DNA of 64,000 nt from Fen-183 sp036504335 (lineage in GTDB: Bacteria > Acidobacteriota > Thermoanaerobaculia > UBA5066): the NCBI GenBank assembly GCA_036504335.1, contig DASXVJ010000024.1, positions 12,010-76,009 of the forward strand, written 5' to 3'. The position numbers and the translations under genes were made by a program. The notes under the pieces are model-generated. The model saw only the letters and a program-made list of their open reading frames with translations. It made no database searches and was not told where the DNA came from. Of the stretch, positions 55,016 through 62,800 are shown in pieces (position 1 is the stretch's first letter; each line of letters starts with the position of its first letter).

Positions 55016-55037
55016 GGGCTCTGTCCGGGCTCTGTGA
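55016..55037 (+). repeat. Tandem CGGGCTCTGT-type repeat, right end
   Basis: Identical to the tandem at 46973-46994 apart from one base (C for A). It is 59 bp from attR. Confidence 0.7.
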
Positions 55038-55096
55038 CAGCTCGCGAACCCGCACTTGCCTGTGTTCACGTAGGATCGGGGCGGAAGAGACGGTCT

Positions 55097-55140
55097 TTTT
55101 GAGTCCCCTGCGTCTGCCATTCCGCCACTCCGGCAGGCCG
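55097..55140. repeat. Right attachment site (44-bp direct repeat)
   Basis: Identical to 46882-46925. It contains only the 5' 38 bases of tRNA-Leu (55097-55134) and so is a remnant. Confidence 0.9.
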
Positions 55141-55151
55141 TCGCAATCCCG

Positions 55152-55157
55152 ATTCTA
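55152..55157 (-). promoter_or_regulatory. Probable original -10 of the tRNA-Leu gene
   Basis: On the minus strand, TAGAAT, 17 bases upstream of the remnant 5' end. TTCGAG (55175-55180) is a weak -35 at 17 bp. It now drives only the tRNA remnant. Confidence 0.45.
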
Positions 55158-55165
55158 CGGTCCCG

Positions 55166-55630
55166 TCACTCCCACTCGAAGCGCACGTTCCGGTTGAGGT
55201 GCGCGAAGGCGCTGCCCGCGATCGTGCCGAGCACGTTCCAGAACACGTCGTTGATGTCCGCGGCGCGCGTCGGGAGGAAGAGCTGGATGCTCTCGATCCC
55301 GAGCGAGAAGAGCGCGCCCACGAGGATGACGTCCACGTGGTTGCGCGCCGGCGTGCGGCCCGGCCCGTCGAGGAACTTCCACAGCAGAAACGCAAACAGG
55401 GCGAACATCGCGAGGTTCCCGACGATCCCGACGACGGCGTAGACGAACGCGTTCGAGAGCACGCCGCCGTGCCCGGCGCGCACGAGGATGCGCGCGATGT
55501 CCTCGAACGGCGCGAGGTTCGTCCTCACGCCGCTGCCGCCCTTCAGGAGCAGCGTCAGCGCGAGGAGCACGGCCGTGTAGACGACGAGGAGGAGCGCTTC
55601 CGTCTTCTTTCCGATCCTCACGACGCGCAC
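55166..55630 (-). CDS. VanZ-family membrane protein
   Basis: A 154-residue protein with four hydrophobic stretches and the VanZ-like pattern SLGIESIQLFLPTRAADINDVFWNVLG. The function of VanZ-like proteins is unclear (teicoplanin resistance in some). The GTG at 55630 follows the asparaginase stop by one base. Confidence 0.8.
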   Translation of the reverse strand: MRVVRIGKKTEALLLVVYTAVLLALTLLLKGGSGVRTNLAPFEDIARILVRAGHGGVLSNAFVYAVVGIVGNLAMFALFAFLLWKFLDGPGRTPARNHVDVILVGALFSLGIESIQLFLPTRAADINDVFWNVLGTIAGSAFAHLNRNVRFEWE

Positions 55631-55631
55631 G

Positions 55632-56696
55632 TCAGGCGCTCCCGAGCCGGAACAGCGTGCGGAGGTCGCCCACGACATCCCCGCGCACGTTGAGGACCGG
55701 CCTGAACGCGAGCCTCCGGAGGCGCGCGAGGCGCGCTCCCTTCGCGATCCCGAGCGCGCCGAGAACCTCGACGGTGACGGCGTCGCGCCCGCGCTCGGCG
55801 CCGTCCGCGATCTTCAGGGCGATCCCGACCGCCTTCCCGCCGCGCCGCGCAAGGGCGGCCGGGACGCCCACGGCGTAGACCCCTTCCGCCCCTTCCTTGG
55901 CCACGAGCGTCCCGCCGAACTCCCGCATGAGGTCCGTCGTGAAGCGGCCGGTTCCGGCCACCATCTCGGGCGCCGCGGCCATCGCTTCCGCGATCCTGCG
56001 GCGCCCGGACGCGTCCGCGAGGCTCTCGCGGCGCGGCCCGCCGCCGACGAGGCGGGCGTAGGCGCACGCGAGAGAGGCGAGCGGCACCCGGAAGACCGGC
56101 ACGGAGCAGCCGTCGACGGCGCGCGCGATCCGCGCGGCGGGAACGCCGGTCATACGGGACACCGAGGCGAGGATCCGCTTCTGGAGCGGGTGCCCCTTCC
56201 TCCAGTACCCCGCGGGATCGAGGTCCATCAGGCGGCAGGCGAGAAGCATGGCCGCGTGCTTGCCCGAGCAGTTGTTGTGGAGGGGCGTCGGGCTCTTCCC
56301 GGCCGCCCAGACGGCGCGGGCCGACGGCTCGTGCATGGGCGGATGCGCGCCGCAATGCAGGTCGCTCTCGGCGAAGCCGCCCTTCGCGAGCATCGCGGCG
56401 GCGAGCCGCGTGTGCGCGGGCTCCCCGGAATGCGAGGCGGCCGCGAGCGCGATCTCCTCGATCGAGAGGGCGAAGCGCTCCGCCCCGCCCGCGGCGAGGA
56501 ACGGAGCGAGCTGAAACGGCTTGGCCGAAGAGCGCAGCCACACGGCCTGGCGCGGGTCGCCGAGAGACGCGAGGAGCGTTCCGTCCTCCGAGACGACCGC
56601 GACGGAGCCGCGGTGCACGGACTCGACGCGTCCGCCGCGCGTCACGGCGACAGCCGGCTCGCTCCGGGGGACGCCGCGCGCTCCGGGTTCCGCCAT
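55632..56696 (-). CDS. L-asparaginase II family protein
   Basis: A 354-residue protein of the PF06089-type. It has VAVTRGGRVESVHRGSVAVV, SSAKPFQLAP, HCGAHPPMHEPSARA, HNNCSGKHAAML and DGCSVPVFRVPL. It hydrolyses asparagine in related proteins. The ATG at 56696 fits the N-terminus; a longer frame upstream lies antisense to the next gene. Confidence 0.85.
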   Translation of the reverse strand: MAEPGARGVPRSEPAVAVTRGGRVESVHRGSVAVVSEDGTLLASLGDPRQAVWLRSSAKPFQLAPFLAAGGAERFALSIEEIALAAASHSGEPAHTRLAAAMLAKGGFAESDLHCGAHPPMHEPSARAVWAAGKSPTPLHNNCSGKHAAMLLACRLMDLDPAGYWRKGHPLQKRILASVSRMTGVPAARIARAVDGCSVPVFRVPLASLACAYARLVGGGPRRESLADASGRRRIAEAMAAAPEMVAGTGRFTTDLMREFGGTLVAKEGAEGVYAVGVPAALARRGGKAVGIALKIADGAERGRDAVTVEVLGALGIAKGARLARLRRLAFRPVLNVRGDVVGDLRTLFRLGSA

Positions 56697-56756
56697 TTGG
56701 CGCGCGAGATTACCCGAATTCGTTGACGCGACGCGCAGCAGCCAAGACAATGTGTC

Positions 56757-58064
56757 GTGCCGCCTCCCGCGCCGCCTCCGACCCGCTCGACCGCCGTTCC
56801 GGCGCACGAAGGATTCTTCGTGTCCGAGTTCCTCGGCGAGACCGTGCGCGACGTGGCGCGCCAGCCCGTCGGCAAGATCCGCGACCTCGCGGTCTCGACC
56901 GGCGTGAGGTCGCCGTTCCCGAAGATCACGGGCCTCCTCCTCCGCGACCGTTTCGACACGTTCGTCCTTCCGTGGGAGGACGTCGCGATCTTCCAGCGCG
57001 GGACCGTGCGCACGCGGCTCATGAAGGACGACCTCCTCCACCGGCCGGCCAGCGAGGACGAGATCTTCCTCGCGCGCCACCTCCTCGACAAGCAGATCGT
57101 CGACATCAACGGCGTGAAGGTCGTCCGCGTGAACGACCTCAAGCTCGACGTCGTGTCCGGGGACCTCGTCCTCACGGCGGCCGACGTCGGCGTGCGCGGC
57201 CTCGTGCGGCGCGTCTTCGGCGCGGGGATCACGCCGCGCGGCGGCCGGCTCTCGGACCGTTCTCTCCCTTCGCGCCTGATCCCGTGGGACTCGATCCAGC
57301 CGCTCCACCCCCAGCTCGACCGCCTCGAGACGACGCTTCCCCAGGAGAGGCTCCAGCGCCTCCACCCGGCGGACATCGCCGACATCCTGAGCCAGGTCTC
57401 GGGGACAGAGCGGACCGGGATCTTCCGCAAGCTCGACGTCGAGACGGCCGCCGAGACGCTGCACGAGCTCGAGCCGGAGATGCAGGCCGAGATCCTCGAG
57501 GACCTGCCCGAGGAGCACGCCTCGGAGATCCTCGAGCAGATGCCCGCGGACGAGGCGGCCGACGTCCTCGGCGAGATCGAGGGCGAGCACGCGCGCGACC
57601 TCGTCCAGCTCATGGAGAAGGAAGCCGCCGACGAGGTCACGGAGCTCCTCGTCCACGACGAGAACACGGCGGGCGGCCTCATGGGAACCGACTTCGTGAC
57701 GTTCCCGCCGCACCTCACCGTGCGCGAGACGCTCCTCCGGCTGCGCCCCATCGCGCGGGACGCCGAGGTCCTCTTCTACTTCTACGTCGTCGACGAGCGC
57801 GAGATCCTCCTCGGGGCGCTTTCGGTCCGCGAGCTCCTCGCCGCGGAGGACGACGCCACGCTCGAGAAGGTGATGACGACGCCCGTGAGGAGCGTGACGC
57901 CCGACGTTTCGGCCGACGACGTGGCCGAGACCATGTCGAAGTACGACCTTCTCGCCCTGCCCGTGACGGACCCCGAGGGCGTCCTGATGGGGATCATCAC
58001 GATCGACGACGTCGTGGACCGTCTCCACGACCTGCCGAAGCGCCACCGCCGGAGGCTGCGGTGA
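56757..58064 (+). CDS. PRC-barrel, MgtE_N and CBS-domain protein
   Basis: A 435-residue cytoplasmic protein. Two PRC-barrel-like segments (residues 20-80 and 105-165), then MgtE intracellular superhelix repeats (PADIADILSQV to EGEHARDLVQLM), then a CBS pair. It lacks the MgtE membrane domain. The gene is coupled (GTGA) to the NRAMP transporter, so it probably gates or regulates that transporter. Confidence 0.8.
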   Translation: MPPPAPPPTRSTAVPAHEGFFVSEFLGETVRDVARQPVGKIRDLAVSTGVRSPFPKITGLLLRDRFDTFVLPWEDVAIFQRGTVRTRLMKDDLLHRPASEDEIFLARHLLDKQIVDINGVKVVRVNDLKLDVVSGDLVLTAADVGVRGLVRRVFGAGITPRGGRLSDRSLPSRLIPWDSIQPLHPQLDRLETTLPQERLQRLHPADIADILSQVSGTERTGIFRKLDVETAAETLHELEPEMQAEILEDLPEEHASEILEQMPADEAADVLGEIEGEHARDLVQLMEKEAADEVTELLVHDENTAGGLMGTDFVTFPPHLTVRETLLRLRPIARDAEVLFYFYVVDEREILLGALSVRELLAAEDDATLEKVMTTPVRSVTPDVSADDVAETMSKYDLLALPVTDPEGVLMGIITIDDVVDRLHDLPKRHRRRLR

Positions 58065-59347
58065 TCGCACCGGCCGCGGAAGCGGCGCCGCGCCCGGACG
58101 TCCGGAGCTGGCGCCGCCGCCTCACCGTCTTCCTCGCGATCCTCGGCCCCGGGTTCATCACCGCGAATGTCGACAACGACGCCGGCGGCATCGCGACGTA
58201 CTCGATCGCCGGCGCGCACTTCGGCTACTCGCTCCTCTGGACGCTCCTCCCGATCACGGTCGCCCTCATCGTCGTCCAGGAGATGTCCGCGCGGCTCGGC
58301 GCGATCACGGGCAAGGGACTCGGCGAGCTCATCCGCGAGAACTACGGCCTGCGCACGACGTTCTACCTGATGGTCGCGCTCCTCGTGACGGACATCGGGA
58401 ACACGGTCGCCGAGTTCGCGGGGTGGGCCGCGGCGCTCGAGATCTTCGGAATCCCGCGATGGGTCTCCGTCCCGATCGGGGCGTTCGTCGTCTGGTGGCT
58501 CGTCGTGAAGGGCAACTACAAGACGGTCGAGAAGGTCTTCCTGATCGCGTGCACCGTCTACCTCACGTACGTCGCCTCCGCGCTCTTCGCCAAGCCCGTG
58601 TGGACGGACGTCCTCAAGCAGACGTTCGAGCCGAAAATCGAGTCGAGCGCCGCGTGGATCCTCATGATCATCGGCATCGTCGGGACGACCATCGCGCCGT
58701 GGATGCAGTTCTACCTGCAGTCCTCGATCGTCGAGAAACGCATCGGGCCCGAGGAGTACCGGCTCTCGCGCTGGGACGTCATCGTGGGCTGCGTCGTCGC
58801 GGCCGTCGTCGCGTTCTTCATCGTCGTCGCCTGCGGCGCGACGCTCTATCCGAAGGGGATCCGCATCGAGGGCGCCGAGCAGGCCGCGCTCGCGCTCAGG
58901 CCGCTCGCCGGCAAGTGGGCCGGCACCCTGTTCGCCTTCGGCCTCGCGAACGCCTCGCTCTTCGCGGCGTCCATCCTTCCCCTCGCGACGGCGTACTCCA
59001 TCTGCGAGGCCCTCGGCTTCGAGGCCGGCGTCGGCAAGTCGTGGTCCGAGGCGCCCCAGTTCAACACGCTCTACACGTCCATGATCGTGATCGGGGCGGG
59101 CATCATCCTGATCCCCGGCGTCCCGCTCTTCCCCGTCCTCTTCCTGTCCCAGGTCCTCAACGGCCTGCTCCTTCCGTTCGTCCTCTTCTTCGTGGTCCTC
59201 CTCGTGAACCGGACCGACCTGATGGGGACGTACGTCAACGGCCGCTTCTGGAACTGGATCGCGTGGGGGACCGTGGGCGTCATGGTCCTGCTGACGCTCG
59301 TGCTCGTCGTCGCGACGATCTGGCCCGGCCTGTTCCCGGCGGCGTAG
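58061..59347 (+). CDS. NRAMP-family divalent metal transporter
   Basis: A 428-residue transporter with about eleven helices. FLAILGPGFITANVDNDAGG has the family's Asp in the first helix (DxxxAG), with a DND motif in place of the usual DPGN, typical of NRAMP-related carriers; the sixth-helix Met motif is less clear. The ion (Mn, Fe or Mg) is unsure. GTG start coupled to the preceding gene. Confidence 0.82.
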   Translation: MIAPAAEAAPRPDVRSWRRRLTVFLAILGPGFITANVDNDAGGIATYSIAGAHFGYSLLWTLLPITVALIVVQEMSARLGAITGKGLGELIRENYGLRTTFYLMVALLVTDIGNTVAEFAGWAAALEIFGIPRWVSVPIGAFVVWWLVVKGNYKTVEKVFLIACTVYLTYVASALFAKPVWTDVLKQTFEPKIESSAAWILMIIGIVGTTIAPWMQFYLQSSIVEKRIGPEEYRLSRWDVIVGCVVAAVVAFFIVVACGATLYPKGIRIEGAEQAALALRPLAGKWAGTLFAFGLANASLFAASILPLATAYSICEALGFEAGVGKSWSEAPQFNTLYTSMIVIGAGIILIPGVPLFPVLFLSQVLNGLLLPFVLFFVVLLVNRTDLMGTYVNGRFWNWIAWGTVGVMVLLTLVLVVATIWPGLFPAA

Positions 59348-59459
59348 CATTCCGGAACGGGGGTTGCTTAAGGGTCCCGGAAGGGGCTGCCTTCGTCTTC
59401 CCCGGCGGACGCTCCGGCAGGGCCGGCCGTCCAAACGTCTGTTTCCAGGAGGTTCCACC

Positions 59460-60122
59460 ATGCGATTCCGTCTTCTCGCCCTCGCCGGGTGTCTCGTGTT
59501 TGCCGTGGTCGCGGGCACGGCCGCCGCACAGGACCGCGGCGGCACGTTCGAGATCTCGCCCTTCGCGGGCGGGTACTTCGGGGGCCGCCTCTACGGCAAC
59601 TACCCCGTCGGGACGGGAACGTACACCTATCTGGAGCCGCAGGACACCCTCACCTATGGCATCCGGCTCGCCTATGACGTGAACCGGCATTTCGGCTTCG
59701 AGTTCGACTGGACGTCGGCCCATCCGGACCTCCGGACCCCTTACTACTACGGCGCGCCGGCGAACAACCTCACGGCTGGCCGCCTCCGGCAGAACGTCTA
59801 CGAGGCCAACATGATCTTCAGCTTCGGCAAGAACCGGGCGAACGGCTACTTCGGCGTCGGCGGCGGGGTCGCGACCCTCGACGTGACGGACACCGCCAAG
59901 TACGTTCCGTCGCGCTCGCGCTTCACGGCGAACGTCTCGGGCGGCGCGAAGTTCTGGTTCGCTCCCAGGGTCGGCGTGCGCCTGGATGCGCGCTACCGCG
60001 TGATCGACCAGAACGACGGCGACCATGGTTCATGCAGCAGCCACGACACCTGGTGCTCGGACCGCTGGGAAAACTGGTCGCACAACACGGAGCTGACGGG
60101 CGGCCTGATCTTCGCCTTCTGA
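59460..60122 (+). CDS. Outer-membrane beta-barrel protein
   Basis: A 220-residue protein with signal peptide MRFRLLALAGCLVFAVV ending AAAQ and a barrel with alternating aromatic strands, ending F-A-F (C-terminal Phe). AGGAGGT at 59447 supports the ATG. Function beyond a small OmpA-like/OMP_b-brl barrel is unknown. Separated from NRAMP by 112 bp with no visible promoter motif. Confidence 0.75.
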   Translation: MRFRLLALAGCLVFAVVAGTAAAQDRGGTFEISPFAGGYFGGRLYGNYPVGTGTYTYLEPQDTLTYGIRLAYDVNRHFGFEFDWTSAHPDLRTPYYYGAPANNLTAGRLRQNVYEANMIFSFGKNRANGYFGVGGGVATLDVTDTAKYVPSRSRFTANVSGGAKFWFAPRVGVRLDARYRVIDQNDGDHGSCSSHDTWCSDRWENWSHNTELTGGLIFAF

Positions 60123-60128
60123 TCTGAA

Positions 60129-60155
60129 GCGGGAACCCGTCATGCGGGTTCCCGC
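60129..60155. terminator. Hairpin between the barrel gene and tsaE
   Basis: GCGGGAACCCG and its complement (11 bp, loop TCATG) between convergent genes. No T-run; could stop both. Second clear copy of the family at 31885. Confidence 0.6.
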
Positions 60156-60185
60156 ACCTTCCGCTCGGCGGCTCCGCCGCCTGCG

Positions 60186-60611
60186 CTATCTCTTCGGCTC
60201 GTCGATCGTGATCGAGCGCGCGCCGCCCTCCGCGAGGTCGATCCTCACGCGCCACGCGTCGAGGTTCGTGAGCGGCGGGCGCGGCCACTCGACCGCGAGG
60301 ATCGCGCCGCCGCGCGCGTCGAGCCCGAGGTCCTCCAGCCCTCCCCCCGCGCCCGGCAGGCGGTAGAGATCGGCGTGCACCAGGACCGGAGGCCTCCCGG
60401 CGGGGCCGTACTCGTGCACGAGCGCGAAGCTCGGCGAGGAGACCTCGTCGGGGTCGAGGCCGAGACCCTCGGCGAGGCCCTTCACGAAGACGGTCTTTCC
60501 TGCGCCGAGGTCCCCCGCGATCAGCACCGCGTCGCCCGGCTCGAGCCGCTCCGCGAGGGCGGCGCCGGCCCGGCGCGTCTCCTCCTCGCTCGCGCTCGCC
60601 ACGAGGGTCAT
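60186..60611 (-). CDS. tsaE: tRNA threonylcarbamoyladenosine biosynthesis ATPase TsaE
   Basis: Part of t6A synthesis. The 141 residues include Walker A GDLGAGKTVFVKG and SSPSFALVHEY, HADLYRL and VEWP. The ATG at 60611 overlaps the nnr gene by four bases. Confidence 0.92.
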   Translation of the reverse strand: MTLVASASEEETRRAGAALAERLEPGDAVLIAGDLGAGKTVFVKGLAEGLGLDPDEVSSPSFALVHEYGPAGRPPVLVHADLYRLPGAGGGLEDLGLDARGGAILAVEWPRPPLTNLDAWRVRIDLAEGGARSITIDEPKR

Positions 60612-62110
60612 TCCGCGGCGGCCTCGCGCGCGAGGAGAAACGCGTCCGGCAGAGCCTCGACCACGTCGGACGCCGTGACGGACTCCTCCCCTTTCGCCTC
60701 GCGCAGGAGGTCTCCCGCGGTGCCGTGCAGCCACGCGGCGGCGCTCGCGGCGTCCCAGGCGGAAAGCCCGCGCGCCAGCAGCGCGCCGACGACGCCGGTC
60801 AGGACGTCGCCCGTGCCTCCCGAGGCCAGCGCGGGATTTCCCGCGAGCACGCTGGACGCGCGGCCGGAGGCGTCCGCGACGACCGGACGGAAGCCCTTCA
60901 GGATCACCACGGCGTCTGCCAAGCGGGCGATCCTCACCGCCGCGGCTTCCCGGTCGGCGTTCACGTCCTCGGTCGTGATCCCGAGCAGGCGGCCCGCCTC
61001 GCCGGGATGAGGCGTGAGAACCGTCGGCACCCGGCGGCCGGTGAAGAAAGCGGCGCCGCCCGCGAGATTGAGGGCGTCGGCGTCGAAGACCGCGGGGACC
61101 GGTTCGGCGACGGCCCGCGCGAGCGTTTCGCGCGCCGCCGATCCCTCGCCCCAGCCCGGCCCGACGGCGATCGCGGAATACCGCCCGAAGTCGGCTTCTC
61201 CTCCGGCCGACGTCGTCTCCGGCGTCAGCATGTGGAGGATCGCGCGAACGTCGTCGGGGACCGCCGCCGTCACGAGGCCCGCTCCGGCCCGGTGCGCCGC
61301 GCGGCACGCGAGCGCGGGCGCGCCGGCCATCCCGCGGGAGCCGCCCACGACGAGGAGGCGCCCGTACGTGCCCTTGTGCGACCCGGCGGCGCGGCGCGGG
61401 AAGAGGGCCGCCACGTCGCGGACCGCGACCGCTTCGCGCGCCGAGGGCTCGGTCGGCTCGACGAAGCCGAGATCCGCCACGGCGATTCGCCCGCAGCGCG
61501 CGGCCGGAGCGCGCTCCACGTGGCAGGGCTTCGGCCAGCCGAACGTCACGGTGACGTCGGCCTTGACGGACGGCGCCCAGGGCGCGGCCTCGTCGGCCGA
61601 GAGGCCCGAAGGCAGGTCGATCGAGACGACGAAGGCGCGGCCCGACGAGGCGAGAGCGATCGCGCGCGCCGGCAGGCCGTCGGGAGCGACGCGGCGCTTG
61701 AGGCCCGTCCCGAAGAGCGCGTCCACGACGAGCGTCGCGACCGTGAGCGGCTCGAGCTCGCGCGCGTCGTTCACCTCGCGGATCGCGCCCCCGACCTGCT
61801 CGAGGCGGTTGTACGTCTTCCGTGCGTCCGGCGTGAGGTGCAGCGGGTTGCCGAGGAGAATCGTCTCGACGTTCGACGCGAGGCGGCCCGCCATGAGGAG
61901 GCGCGCGATCTCGAAGCCGTCTCCGCCGTTGTTGCCCGGGCCGGCGAGGACGACGACCCGTGCGGCGAGCGACGGGCGGCGCCCGAGAACGCCCGCGATC
62001 TCCCGGACGACCGCGTTCGCGGCGCGCTTCATGAGGACGATCCCGGGCGTCCCCGCCGCGATCGTCCGCACGTCGAGGGCGCGCGACTCGTCGGCCGAGA
62101 CGACTCTCAC
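60608..62110 (-). CDS. nnr: Bifunctional NAD(P)H-hydrate epimerase/dehydratase
   Basis: A metabolite-repair enzyme of 500 residues. The epimerase (YjeF_N) part holds VLAGPGNNGGDGFEIARLL; the dehydratase part has TPHPGEAGRLLG and ALASGGTGDVLTGVVGAL. It is 4 bp-overlapped at both ends. Start GTG or ATG at 62110 is good. Confidence 0.93.
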   Translation of the reverse strand: MRVVSADESRALDVRTIAAGTPGIVLMKRAANAVVREIAGVLGRRPSLAARVVVLAGPGNNGGDGFEIARLLMAGRLASNVETILLGNPLHLTPDARKTYNRLEQVGGAIREVNDARELEPLTVATLVVDALFGTGLKRRVAPDGLPARAIALASSGRAFVVSIDLPSGLSADEAAPWAPSVKADVTVTFGWPKPCHVERAPAARCGRIAVADLGFVEPTEPSAREAVAVRDVAALFPRRAAGSHKGTYGRLLVVGGSRGMAGAPALACRAAHRAGAGLVTAAVPDDVRAILHMLTPETTSAGGEADFGRYSAIAVGPGWGEGSAARETLARAVAEPVPAVFDADALNLAGGAAFFTGRRVPTVLTPHPGEAGRLLGITTEDVNADREAAAVRIARLADAVVILKGFRPVVADASGRASSVLAGNPALASGGTGDVLTGVVGALLARGLSAWDAASAAAWLHGTAGDLLREAKGEESVTASDVVEALPDAFLLAREAAAE

Positions 62111-62796
62111 GGGAGCACCGGCCCCAGGAGGACGCCGAGAGCGCGCCGTGTCGCCGGCGCAAGAGTCGGATCCGCCGAGAAGTAGGGGGAAAGGGCCACG
62201 AGGTCCTTCAGTTCATCGACGTCCGGAAGGGTCGCGAGGAGGGCCACTCGCGCCCCCCTCGTGAGCGCCGAGCGACGGGCGTCGTCGAGGGCGTGCGCCG
62301 TGGACCATCGGACGCCGTCGAAGAAATTCCGGAAATCCCAGCTGCCGGCCAGCCCCACGAGCGAAAAGCCGCCGTCCGGCGCGGGCGCGAAGACGACGTC
62401 GGCGTCCTGCTCGAGCGCGGCGAACGCGGACTCGAGGTCCTCCCGTCCGAGCGTCGGCGCGTCGCTCCCGGCGACGACGACGTCGCGCCTGCCTTCCATC
62501 CTGGCGCGGAGGACCGCGCGGGCGAGACGCTCTCCGAGCGACCCGTCGCCCTGCGGAAGGAGGTCCCACGGCGCGCGGAACGTGCCGACGAGAAACGGGC
62601 CCGGCTCGAACTCGGCGTGCGCGAGCACCGCGTCCCAGCGCGCCGGATCGGGCAGGGCCGTGGCGAGGTCCTTCAGGAACGCCCCGTAGAGCGACGCCGC
62701 GGACCCGGCGCCGATCTCGCGCGCGAGGCGCGTCTTGACCTGCCCCGCCACGGGCTCGCGGGCGAAGAGGATGACGCGCCGGACGGGTCCGATCAT
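62107..62796 (-). CDS. TIGR04282-like glycosyltransferase (DUF2064)
   Basis: A 229-residue GT-A-like transferase with ILFAREPVAGQVKTRLA, VVAGSDAPTL and APAPDGGFSLVGL. Related proteins act on sugars or in arsenosugar synthesis. The substrate is unknown. ATGA overlap with nnr. Confidence 0.85.
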   Translation of the reverse strand: MIGPVRRVILFAREPVAGQVKTRLAREIGAGSAASLYGAFLKDLATALPDPARWDAVLAHAEFEPGPFLVGTFRAPWDLLPQGDGSLGERLARAVLRARMEGRRDVVVAGSDAPTLGREDLESAFAALEQDADVVFAPAPDGGFSLVGLAGSWDFRNFFDGVRWSTAHALDDARRSALTRGARVALLATLPDVDELKDLVALSPYFSADPTLAPATRRALGVLLGPVLP

Positions 62797-62800
62797 GACG

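Larger units (their letters stand above)
46926..55096. mobile_element. Integrative element at tRNA-Leu (CAA), about 8.2 kb
   Basis: Flanked by the 44-bp repeats. It carries an integrase by the left end, an excisionase-like HTH, a rightward cluster of about eight genes from a promoter at 49509, then a serine recombinase and regulators. No structural phage genes, relaxase, terminase or conjugation genes are seen. It may be a satellite (phage-inducible type) or a mobilisable element lacking transfer genes. Content is modular, mostly unknown. Confidence 0.85.

Noticed and set aside
55097..55134. Second tRNA-Leu gene at the right end
   Set aside because: Only the 5' half is present, with no T-arm or 3' acceptor, so it is an attachment-site remnant.
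62313..62337. GAATTTCTTCGAC-like stretch as a motif copy in the TIGR04282 gene
   Set aside because: Only part of the core matches and the encoded peptide fits the family.
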